The notes below the pieces were generated by a model. The model did no database searches. It had not been told where the DNA came from and was given only the letters and a program-made list of their open reading frames with translations. Shown one piece after another: positions 36,943 to 44,367 of a stretch of DNA of 51,428 nucleotides. The number at the start of each line of letters is the position of its first letter. The first letter of the stretch is position 1. A program made the position numbers and the translations under genes. Location: contig JALORE010000006.1 in the NCBI GenBank assembly GCA_025459125.1, positions 1-51,428 on the forward strand. Reading direction: 5' to 3'. The DNA is from Planctomycetota bacterium (GTDB lineage Bacteria; Planctomycetota; Phycisphaerae; Sedimentisphaerales; Anaerobacaceae).

Positions 36943-37203
36943 TGGAATACTGGAGTACTGGAATGATGGAATGTTGGGTGGAAGAATCCAGCCCTGTAAA
37001 GGTGAGAGACAGGGTGGCAGCGGCAAGCGGAGTCTTCGGAGCTTGCCGCTGGCGTTTGCGGCTGTCCCACGAGCCATCGGCAAGCGGCGCTTGCCGCTGC
37101 CACCCATCATGGGCCTCGCATGCAAAGAAATCTACACACCACCTTTACAGGGTTGGGTGGAAGAACCGGACTCCCCGACATTCCAGTATTCTATCATTCC
37201 ATC
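36943..37203. repeat. Compound nested inverted-repeat element before selD
   Basis: The gap between activase and selD is built of nested arms. Outer text is TGGAATACTGGAGTACTGG (left) and CATTCCAGTATTCTATC (right). Inside these lie CCCTGTAAAGGTG and CACCTTTACAGGG. At the core is a full GGGTGGCA...TGCCACCC copy (37012-37105). It looks like repeats inserted into one another. Confidence 0.75.
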
Positions 37204-37218
37204 GTCCTTGAGGATTCG

Positions 37219-38853
37219 ATGATGATCAATACCGAACGACGCAAGCGCGTGATGCAACGATCCATCCGGCTGGGACACTGCATCTGCGATCCGAAGCAGC
37301 CGTGCCCATGTCCCTTGTTCCAGGAGAGGAACGTCTGCACCTGTGCCGGCGAGCGGCGGGAGAGTCCGACCGGCAGCGTGCGGCTGACGAAGCTCGTGGA
37401 GAAGGCGGGCTGTGCCTCGAAGATCGATCAGGCTTTTCTCAAGAAGGTGCTGGCGGGCCTGCCGGCGATCGACGATCCCCGCGTCCTGGTGGGCGTCCCG
37501 GCCGGGGACGACGCCGGCATCTACGACCTGGGCAACGGCCAGGCCCTGGTGCAGACGGTAGACGTGTTCACGCCGTCCGTGGACGATCCGTACACGTTCG
37601 GCCAGGTCGCCGCGGCCAACTCGGTCAGCGACGTCTACGCCATGGGCGGCACGCCGCTGACGGCCCTTTCCATTGTGGGTTTTCCCGCGCGGATGATCCC
37701 CGATGATGCCCTGTTCCAGATCCTCGCCGGCGGGATCGACAAGATGAAGGAGGCCGGCTGCGCCATCATCGGCGGCCACAGCATCAACGACGCCGAGATC
37801 AAGGCGGGCTTCGCCGTCACCGGAATGATCGACAAGAATCGCGTGGTCGTCAACGCCGGCGCTCGGCCGGGGGATGTGCTGATCCTCACCAAGCCGCTGG
37901 GCACCGGCATCGTGGCCTTTGCCGCCCAGATCGACCGGGCCCGGCCGGACAGTGTCCAGGCCGCCGCCGCCTCGATGGCCTCCCTGAACAAGACCGCCTC
38001 CGAGCTGATGGTTCAGTTCGGTGCGCACGCCTGCACCGACGTCACCGGCTTTAGTCTCATGGGCCACCTGGCCGAGATGGCCCGGTCCAGCGGTGTGGAT
38101 GTCCGCATTATCTGGGACGACTTGCCGCTTTTCGAAGGAGTGCTGGAGTGCGCCGCGGCCGGCATCCTGCCCGGGGCCGTCGAACGAAACAAGGAATCGT
38201 GCAGCGACCGCGTCGTGGCCCCGGGGCCGCTTCCCCAGGAGATGATCGACATCTGTTATGACGCCCAGACCTCCGGCGGCCTGCTGATCGCCATCGAGTC
38301 GGGCAAGGCGACCGACCTGGTCCAGGCTCTGCACGACCGTGGCGTCCCGGCGGCGACCATCGTCGGCCAAGTCACCGGCCCGGGCTCCGGCCTGATCCAT
38401 CTCGAAACGACCGGTCAACGGAAGATCCCCGCCCCCGCTCCGGTCGAAGCGGCCAAGCCGCCCCAAGTATCAATTATCAATCATCCATCATCAATCGAAG
38501 AGGTTCCCTGCTGCGCTGATGCCCTTGGCGCTACGGCGTCCGCGCCCTCGGGGAGGGTCTCTCCCCAGCGGGGGGCAACTGGGACACAGGACCAAGACCC
38601 GGTCAAGGCTGCTTTCAAGCAGTTCCTCGGTGCAGCCAGCACTCCCCGCGCGCTGGACGCTTACACGAAGCAGGCGATGGCAATTGCCTTGTCGGTCGCT
38701 CTACGTTGCGAGCCTTGTCTGAAGATGCACCTGAAGAACGCTCGGAGCAAGGGATTCACCCAAGAGGAAATCGATGAGGCGGCCTGGATGGGCATCAGCT
38801 TCGCCGGCTCCCCGGCCATGGTCTTTTACGAACAGGCGAAGAGCCAACCGTAA
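37219..38853 (+). CDS. selD: Selenophosphate synthetase SelD with Cys-rich N-terminus and AhpD-like C-terminus
   Basis: A 544-residue fusion; the ATG at 37219 has GAGG five bases upstream. Residues 14-46 carry three CxC motifs (C21/C23, C29/C31, C40/C42), a possible metal or selenium site. Residues 54-400 are SelD, which makes selenophosphate from selenide and ATP: GCASKI holds catalytic C65 and K68 (equivalent to E. coli C17 and K20), followed by GVPAGDDAGIYDL, NSVSDVYAMGG, GGHSIND and DVTGFSLMGHL. The active residue here is Cys, not Sec. After a low-complexity linker (about 415-465), residues 465-544 form a carboxymuconolactone decarboxylase/AhpD-like domain with ALRCEPCLKMHLKNA, a CxxC thiol site. 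The fusion suggests thiol-linked handling of selenium before selenophosphate formation (inference). Confidence 0.95.
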   Translation: MMINTERRKRVMQRSIRLGHCICDPKQPCPCPLFQERNVCTCAGERRESPTGSVRLTKLVEKAGCASKIDQAFLKKVLAGLPAIDDPRVLVGVPAGDDAGIYDLGNGQALVQTVDVFTPSVDDPYTFGQVAAANSVSDVYAMGGTPLTALSIVGFPARMIPDDALFQILAGGIDKMKEAGCAIIGGHSINDAEIKAGFAVTGMIDKNRVVVNAGARPGDVLILTKPLGTGIVAFAAQIDRARPDSVQAAAASMASLNKTASELMVQFGAHACTDVTGFSLMGHLAEMARSSGVDVRIIWDDLPLFEGVLECAAAGILPGAVERNKESCSDRVVAPGPLPQEMIDICYDAQTSGGLLIAIESGKATDLVQALHDRGVPAATIVGQVTGPGSGLIHLETTGQRKIPAPAPVEAAKPPQVSIINHPSSIEEVPCCADALGATASAPSGRVSPQRGATGTQDQDPVKAAFKQFLGAASTPRALDAYTKQAMAIALSVALRCEPCLKMHLKNARSKGFTQEEIDEAAWMGISFAGSPAMVFYEQAKSQP

Positions 38854-38898
38854 ACCCTCGTTGGACCGTTGGACAGGCGACGAGGATTGCAGCGACTC

Positions 38899-38927
38899 TT
38901 GCTATTTGCCGAAGATCCTGTTAGGAT
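38899..38927 (+). promoter_or_regulatory. Candidate promoter for tRNA-Sec
   Basis: TTGCTA at 38899-38904 and TAGGAT at 38922-38927 are separated by 17 bases, about 31 bases before the tRNA 5' end. Confidence 0.45.
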
Positions 38928-38958
38928 AATTGACATTGGGCACGAACAGACCGCACGC

Positions 38959-39053
38959 GGAGGTGACTGGTGCCTGGTGGTGCCCCTGGTCTTCAAAACC
39001 AGTGTAGGGCCGAGAAGGTCCTGGGTGGGTTCGATTCCCATTCGCCTCCGCCA
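38959..39053 (+). tRNA. selC: tRNA-Sec (anticodon TCA)
   Basis: A 95-nt tRNA including an encoded CCA. The acceptor stem has 8 bp (GGAGGTGA with TTCGCCTCC). The D stem is the long 6-bp type (GGTGCC, loop TGGT, GGTGCC). The anticodon loop CTTCAAA carries TCA, which reads UGA. A long variable arm (AGGGCC, GAGA-type loop, GGTCCT) and a T arm with TTCGATT follow, and the discriminator is G. These are the hallmarks of bacterial selenocysteine tRNA. It lies between selD and a candidate selenoprotein gene and proves that UGA can be decoded as Sec here. Confidence 0.97.
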
Positions 39054-39109
39054 TTTTTCTTGGATTTGAGATCTCAGATTTGACATCTTGGCTGAGGTCG
39101 AGGACGACT

Positions 39110-39418
39110 ATGGAAAAGGGAAGAATCGTCGTGGTGCTCGTGCTGGTGGTGGCCGGAGCGGGCCTGCTGGCGTATGGCCTGTTCCGCAACTCGATCGCGG
39201 CGGCGCCCAAGCCGGCCGGGGCCCCGGCGGTCGCAGCGCCCGGCGGCGAGCCGAACGTGGTGCCGGTCTTGGTCTCGACGCAACCGCAGGTCCTCTCGGA
39301 GCCGGCGGCCACGCAGGAAGTGGCCCGGGGCGGACTCACCCGCGATGAGTCAGGCCAGATTCAGAAGACCTACGAAGGCAAAGAGGCTCCCAAAGCCTGT
39401 CCTACCTGAACGAACTGA
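39110..39418 (+). CDS. Small anchored protein ending CPTU, candidate selenoprotein
   Basis: From the ATG at 39110 (GAGG six bases upstream) a 99-residue frame reaches TGA at 39407-39409. An N-terminal helix (about residues 4-24, GRIVVVLVLVVAGAGLLAYG) anchors an Ala/Pro-rich stalk, then GGLTRDESGQIQKTYEGKE and APKACPT. If TGA is Sec100, the product is 102 residues and ends CPTUTN, a CxxU redox motif at the very tip. The TGA is followed by a SECIS-like hairpin of the same type as in the other genes. It sits 57 bp after tRNA-Sec. The alternative is that TGA is a plain stop, giving a protein with a single terminal Cys. Sequence beyond the second TGA shows no protein-like conservation that I can judge. 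Confidence 0.55.
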
Positions 39419-39421
39419 ACC

Positions 39422-39438
39422 GCGGCCGTGCCGGCTGC
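39422..39438 (+). promoter_or_regulatory. Bacterial SECIS-like hairpin
   Basis: GCGGCCG-TGC-CGGCTGC is a 7-bp stem with one wobble. The loop begins 20 nt after the TGA at 39407-39409. Confidence 0.5.
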
Positions 39439-39563
39439 AAGACGTCCCCGAGGCGGGAAGAAGACTCGGATCGCGAAATCCGAAATCCGGAACATAGCCA
39501 AAGCCCAGAGAACGAAACTTCTTCGGGGGCTGCGGTCTGTTTGGGATTTCGAGTCTGTTTCTG

Positions 39564-40418
39564 GTGAACATGGGCAACCGAACCAAGTTGGCAGGCGTCT
39601 TCGCGAAGCTTCAGCCGCACCGTTTGTGGGTCCAGTCCGCGTTTCTGCTCGTCTGGCTGGACGTGTTTGGCCTTCGCTATCACGGCGTCTGTGCCCCGGT
39701 CTTTCACTGCTATGCCTGCCCGCTGGCGACCTTCGCCTGTCCCATTGGCGTCCTGGCCAACTTCAGTGCCCTGCACGTGATTCCCTTCATGACGATCGGC
39801 CTGCTCGTTCTCGTGGGGGCCTTCGTGGGCAGCCTGTTCTGTGGCTGGGCCTGTCCCTTCGGCTGGCTGCAGGACCTCGCCGCGAAGATCCCGACTCCCA
39901 GGTTCGAGCTGCCCCGCTGGATGGGGCATTTCCGCTTCGTCGTGCTGGGTGGCGCGGTCCTGGCGATTCCGTTCCTCTTTGGCGAGCCCCATCCGCTGTT
40001 CATCTGCCGGATCTGTCCCGCCGGCGGCCTCGAAGCGGCGCTGCCGGGCATCGTCCAGCAGGCCTGGACCGGCCAGCCGATCGCCTGGCCCAGCGCGATC
40101 AAGCTCGGCATCATTGTCGCTTTCGTGGGGGCCATCCTGTTCTTCAAGCGGCCCTGGTGCCGGGTCCTGTGCCCGCTCGGCGTGATCTTCTCCTCGTTCA
40201 ATCGTATCTCCGGCTTCTTCCTGCGCGTGGATCGCACTAGCTGCACCGACTGTAAACGCTGCCACAAGCTCTGCCAGTACAACATTGAGCCCGAGAAGAG
40301 CCCGAACGACCTCCGCTGCATCCGCTGCCTCGAATGCACCCGCTGTCCCTTCGGCGCCCTCGCCCCCCACACAGTCCTCCACGGACGACAGAGCGTGCCC
40401 AGCGAGTCTGCGGATTGA
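39564..40418 (+). CDS. NapH/YccM-like membrane Fe-S electron-transfer protein
   Basis: A protein of about 284 residues with four or so membrane helices and many cysteines: HCYACPLATFACPIG, CGWACPFG, ICRICPAGG, CRVLCPLG, then a ferredoxin-like pair CTDCKRCHKLCQYNI and CIRCLECTRCPFGAL, which should bind two [4Fe-4S] clusters. The family passes electrons from quinols across the membrane to periplasmic reductases. The start may be GTG 39564 or ATG 39570; no strong ribosome site is seen. It lies 145 bp after the CPTU gene, and that gap contains a GAAATCCGAAATCC repeat. It could supply electrons to the Sec proteins (inference). Confidence 0.88.
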   Translation: MNMGNRTKLAGVFAKLQPHRLWVQSAFLLVWLDVFGLRYHGVCAPVFHCYACPLATFACPIGVLANFSALHVIPFMTIGLLVLVGAFVGSLFCGWACPFGWLQDLAAKIPTPRFELPRWMGHFRFVVLGGAVLAIPFLFGEPHPLFICRICPAGGLEAALPGIVQQAWTGQPIAWPSAIKLGIIVAFVGAILFFKRPWCRVLCPLGVIFSSFNRISGFFLRVDRTSCTDCKRCHKLCQYNIEPEKSPNDLRCIRCLECTRCPFGALAPHTVLHGRQSVPSESAD

Positions 40419-40618
40419 CGACTGGGGGTACGCCGACTGCGTCAATTTGGTGCACCGATCTCGCCCATCCTACGGATGATTCCCCAAGATCGCTGTGCAT
40501 GCGGAAATGATGATCGCTCGATCCTATTATTGATTCATCGCCGAGCCGTGGTACCAGGCTGACAACAGGTTAGGGGAGAATTCAATGTCAGCAACCGCCT
40601 TGTTCATCAGGAGTAAGC

Positions 40619-41334
40619 ATGTCAGAGCCTGAGCGGGACAGAGTCGACCTCAATTCAGTCGAGCATTTGTTGGGGTACTTCGATCCCCAAGTGCTGGCCA
40701 GTTATCGAAACGAGGCGCACAAGTATGTGATCAAATCCGATTTCTTTGAAGGGCAACTGCGAATCACGGAAGAATACTATCGTGAGTTGGAACAACTTGG
40801 GAAGACGGACGAGGGAGTATATGTCGATTTTGGGTACCGAACCCTGGAAGACGGCAGTCTGGCCGTAGTCGCCTGGCTCCCGGATCTATTCGAGAAGTCA
40901 AAATCCCATGTTCAGAAATGGAATGCATTCCATCTGGAAGACCCCCACTGGACGGTCGACCACGATGAGCGATTTGACAAATGGGTGCGTCGATGTTTCG
41001 GCGAAGACTGGGATGTGGACAGCGGCCCATCGTACTCCCTCGCATCGCTCGCCCGCCACAGGCACATTTTTCAATCGTCCAAGCGTCTCTCGCGAAGGGC
41101 AAGGCCGTCGAGCCAGTCGAACTTGGCTTCCGGGAAGACAGAAAGGGAGTGCATGAAAGCGAGGCCCTGATTATCCACTTCACTGACGCCTCAATGATAA
41201 GCCTCGAAGCTGGCTCGAACGCTGGGGACCTTGTCAATGATGAAAATGGTCTGCACCCAGAAGACTTCCACGTCAGTCTCATAGTACATTGGGTTCCAGA
41301 GCTTCCGAGGGGGATGCAGAAACCCCAGCCATAG
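40619..41334 (+). pseudogene. Unrecognised gene with a frameshift
   Basis: The frame from the ATG at 40619 reads MSEPERDRVDLNSVEHLLGY and DEGVYVDFGYRTLEDGSL and stays protein-like to about 41070, then degrades into an Arg/Ser-rich shadow. The natural continuation lies in another frame: QASLAKGKAVEPVELGF, ESEALIIHFTDASMISLEAG and HVSLIVHWVPELPRG, ending at TAG 41334. Adding one T to the run in CACATTTTTCAATC near 41072 restores a single frame of about 239 residues. Base composition is visibly less GC-rich than the neighbours, suggesting transfer. It is either a real frameshift or a sequencing slip. Function is not recognised. Confidence 0.6.
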
Positions 41335-41545
41335 TTGTCCTCCAGCGCGTAGCGACTGTCCTCACAGTCAAGAGACTGTGAAGTTTCAGGTTGGCTTGTC
41401 GGTGGACAGGTTCTCTGTGGTTGAGAATCATATCTCACCGATTGTATCCAGCCGTTGCAGAGTGTCACGCTGACTTACACCGGTTAGCGGCGGGGCCGAC
41501 GCTCAAGGCGGCGGATCATCTGCGGACTGCATCAGCGGGTGCCGC

Positions 41546-42025
41546 TTACCGGGACGCTTGTCGTTCGAGCAAGTCGGCAAAGGCCAGCAATTCTGCTTGA
41601 ACCTGCGTAAAGCAGTCCGCCGCTTGGACGACGAGGTCTTTTAACTTGGCGGGGTCCAGATTGAAGGTGTAGATGTTCCGCGCGACGTGGCGAAACGATC
41701 GGTACGCATCCAGCCTCACACGAGTTGATTCCGATATCACGGCCGGCCGTACTCCCGGGACCTCTTGGGCCATTTGGTTCAGCAGGGTCTGATGCCAGTC
41801 CGGTCCCGCAGGTCTGGCATCGTCCACCAGGACCGAAATCCTCTCAAAAAGCCGTTCCAAGCCGCCATAGAATCCATGCAGATTCAGCGCCACGCCGTCG
41901 AGGTAGTAGTCATCCGAAGAGCGCCGGGCCCGGTCCCATCCTTCCTCCACGCGCTGCAGGACCTTCGCTATGTCCTTCAACTCACTCCGTATACGCGCGG
42001 CCAACTGGTGGAGGGGCGGGGTCAC
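41546..42025 (-). CDS. HepT-like HEPN-domain protein
   Basis: A 159-residue helical protein. Segments SDDYYLDGVALNLHGFYGG, LERLFERISVLVDD and AYRSFRHVARNIYTFNL match the HepT-like HEPN group usually encoded with an MNT nucleotidyltransferase. The canonical RX4-6H catalytic motif is not clear; FRHVARNIY is in its place, so RNase activity is uncertain. It starts with GTG at 42025, overlapping the stop of the upstream gene by four bases (GTGA). It probably forms a toxin-antitoxin pair with that gene. Confidence 0.8.
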   Translation of the reverse strand: MTPPLHQLAARIRSELKDIAKVLQRVEEGWDRARRSSDDYYLDGVALNLHGFYGGLERLFERISVLVDDARPAGPDWHQTLLNQMAQEVPGVRPAVISESTRVRLDAYRSFRHVARNIYTFNLDPAKLKDLVVQAADCFTQVQAELLAFADLLERQASR

Positions 42026-42411
42026 AGTTCTACACCCTCTTGTGCGATGATCTTCTTGAGGTCCTCACTGCATTGCTCGGCATCCACCAGGTCCACGGGG
42101 ATGTCCACCCGGAAACTCGTCACGGCGGCGACTGCCGCATAGAAACGCTCCGGCGGTATGCCCCAGGCCGCCAGGTCCACATCCGACCACCGGGTGAACG
42201 ACGAGCGCTCTGCGGCGGACCCAAACAGAAGGACGCGCCGGGCACCGAATTGGTCACGCAGACGCTGGGCTGCGTCTCGGGCCAATTGCTGCGCCTGCTG
42301 CCAACGCCTCTCGACTTGCGGGTCGACGGTGGCCTGCCGTCGGCGCACCGCCGCGCCCGGATCATAGGCACGCCACTCATCCTCTGTGAGATCCAAGGCG
42401 GTCTTGGCCAT
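42022..42411 (-). CDS. MntA-like nucleotidyltransferase (antitoxin)
   Basis: A 129-residue minimal nucleotidyltransferase. VLLFGSAAERSSFTRWSDVDLAAWG contains the GSx10DxD motif for metal and NTP binding. In known MNT/HepT systems this protein inactivates HepT by adding AMP to it. The start at 42411 (MAKTALDLTEDEW) has CAGGA upstream. It is coupled to the HepT-like gene by a four-base overlap, in a lower-GC patch beside a frameshifted gene, consistent with an acquired module. Confidence 0.85.
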   Translation of the reverse strand: MAKTALDLTEDEWRAYDPGAAVRRRQATVDPQVERRWQQAQQLARDAAQRLRDQFGARRVLLFGSAAERSSFTRWSDVDLAAWGIPPERFYAAVAAVTSFRVDIPVDLVDAEQCSEDLKKIIAQEGVEL

Positions 42412-42576
42412 TGGGTTATCCTGCACAAAGCCTCTACTGTCGATTGTTGGTTTCAATCCCCATTGTACCGGCTCCCTCTGGCCCGTCAATCGCCACAAGC
42501 TCGTGGTTGCCAGAGATAGCACCCGGCGGTATAGTTGTCCCGATGTTTGCGATGACGCTGTGAGGCGTTTCGAGAG

Positions 42577-42630
42577 CGTGGGTGTCTCGCCCACGAATTC
42601 GGGATCACGGGCATCATGCCCGTGCTACGC
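42577..42630. repeat. Pair of short palindromes upstream of the Gfo/Idh/MocA gene
   Basis: CGTGGGTGTCTCGCCCACG and CACGGGCATCATGCCCGTG are two back-to-back hairpins of the dispersed REP-like kind, just before the ribosome site at 42633. Confidence 0.65.
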
Positions 42631-42643
42631 GTGGAGGACTGCT

Positions 42644-43996
42644 ATGAATCGTCGGGAGTTTCTGCGGACTGCGGCGGCGGGGGCGGCTTTGAGCACGGCG
42701 GTGGGGGGCTTCGTGCCGCTGTATGCGCAGAGCAAGGTCCGACGTACCGGGCTGATCGGGCCGGGGTGGTATGGCAAGAGCGCGCACTTCCGATTGCTGC
42801 AGATCGAGCCGGTCGAGGTGGTCGCGGTGTGCGATGTGGATAAGCGCATGGCCGCCCAGGCCGCCGAGATGATCGCCGCGCGGCAGAAATCCCGCCAGAC
42901 CCCGAAGATCTTCCACGATTACCGCGAGATGCTCCGGCAGGAGCAGTTCGATATCGTACACGTCGCGACGCCGGACCATTGGCATGCCCTGGCGATGATC
43001 GCCGCGGTCAAGGCGGGGGCCGATGTCTACGTTGAGAAACCCATCAGCGTCGATGTCGTCGAGGGGCAGGCGATGCTGGCGGCGGCCCGCAAGTACGGGC
43101 GGGTGGTGCAGGTCAACATGCAGCGGCGCAGCACGCCGCATTTGGTCGAGGCCAAGGAGCGGGTCATCAAACAGGGCCTGCTCGGCAAGGTCGCCTATGC
43201 CGAGGTCTGCTGCTACTATCACATGCGCAATCGCAGCAACCCGGCCGACACGACGCCCCCGGACTACCTGGATTACGAGATGTGGACCGGTCCGGCCCCG
43301 CTGCGGCCGTACACGCCGATCAACCACCCGCGCGGCTGGCGGGCCTTCATGGAGTACGGCAACGGCATCGTCGGCGACATGTGTGTACACATGCTCGACA
43401 TGGTCCGCTGGATGCTCGACCTGGGCTGGCCCAGGCAGGTCAGCTCTTCCGGCGGCATCCTCATGGACAAGAACAGCAAAGCCAACATTACCGACACGCA
43501 GACCGCCACCTTCGACTTCCCCGACCTGCCCATCGTGTGGACTCATCGCACCTGGGGCACGGCTCCCGATCCGGAGTATCCCTGGGCGGCCTTCATCTAC
43601 GGCGAGAAGGGCACCCTCAAGGCCGATGTCCACAGATATGAGTTCATCCCACAGGGCAAGGGCGAGAAGCTCCAGGGCAAGGCCCTCTACGAATACGACA
43701 AGTACCCGGAGGACGAGACGGAGAAGGACCTGGAGCGGCACGTCGCCTCGGCCATGCGCCGGCACTGGCGGAACTTCCTCGACATGGTGGACACCCGCGG
43801 CCGGCCGGTCTCGGACATCGAGCAGGGCTACATCACCGCCGCCGCGTGCATCCTGGCGAACCTCTCCTGCCAACTCGGACGTACGCTGGTCTGGGACCCG
43901 GACAAGGGTCAGGTTGTCGGCGACGAGCAGGCCAACCGGTTGCTCGCCCGGCCCTACCGCAGCCCCTGGGTTCATCCCGACCCGAAGAAGGTCTGA
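42644..43996 (+). CDS. Exported Gfo/Idh/MocA-family oxidoreductase
   Basis: A 450-residue NAD(P)-dependent sugar or inositol dehydrogenase-like protein. It has a Tat leader (NRREFLRTAAAGAALSTAVG), so it is probably exported with its cofactor. The dinucleotide fold follows, with TGLIGPGWYGKSAHF, then VVAVCDVDKR, VATPDHWHALAMIAA and the family lysine in DVYVEKPIS. GDMCVHMLDMVRWMLDLGWP supplies the catalytic-region His. GGAGGA lies before the ATG. Such exported family members are numerous in planctomycetes. It is likely a single-gene unit and the substrate is unknown. Confidence 0.92.
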   Translation: MNRREFLRTAAAGAALSTAVGGFVPLYAQSKVRRTGLIGPGWYGKSAHFRLLQIEPVEVVAVCDVDKRMAAQAAEMIAARQKSRQTPKIFHDYREMLRQEQFDIVHVATPDHWHALAMIAAVKAGADVYVEKPISVDVVEGQAMLAAARKYGRVVQVNMQRRSTPHLVEAKERVIKQGLLGKVAYAEVCCYYHMRNRSNPADTTPPDYLDYEMWTGPAPLRPYTPINHPRGWRAFMEYGNGIVGDMCVHMLDMVRWMLDLGWPRQVSSSGGILMDKNSKANITDTQTATFDFPDLPIVWTHRTWGTAPDPEYPWAAFIYGEKGTLKADVHRYEFIPQGKGEKLQGKALYEYDKYPEDETEKDLERHVASAMRRHWRNFLDMVDTRGRPVSDIEQGYITAAACILANLSCQLGRTLVWDPDKGQVVGDEQANRLLARPYRSPWVHPDPKKV

Positions 43997-44367
43997 GACG
44001 ATCGTCCGGCGGCCGCCGGTCGCGAAGCTTGTTACGGTTCCGTTCCGCGTCGCGCGGCGCCACCGCCTGAGGGGCATCATCAACGCGTCGCTGCCAACGA
44101 GCTTCGCTTGACGATGCCACCCGGCGATTCCTGCCGCCGAGCGCCTGGTCCCATAAGTCAACTGTCGGTAATACTGATATTTTTGCCGCGCTCGCGCGAA
44201 AAGGACTTCCCAGGTCGGGCACAATCGGGTAAGCTGGCCGCGTGCTCGGTGCATCGGACCAGGGGTATGAGATTCGCACAGCATCCTATGGATTAGGTAA
44301 CAGCCGTAGTTTGACGCCATTGCCTGTGTTCTGCGCAGGGATAGGATGAGGCCGGAGAGTTGCTGCG
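43997..44367. other. Intergenic region with a short repeat copy
   Basis: This 371-bp gap holds a short version of the dispersed repeat at 44071-44122, ending TTGACGATGCCACCC. The remainder, including an AT-rich stretch GTAATACTGATATTTTTGCC near 44170, shows no gene and only a weak promoter-like composition. Confidence 0.5.

Noticed and set aside
37120..37218. Upstream extension of SelD from an ATG at 37120
   Set aside because: The extra codons come from the repeat element, and a good ribosome site directly precedes the ATG at 37219.
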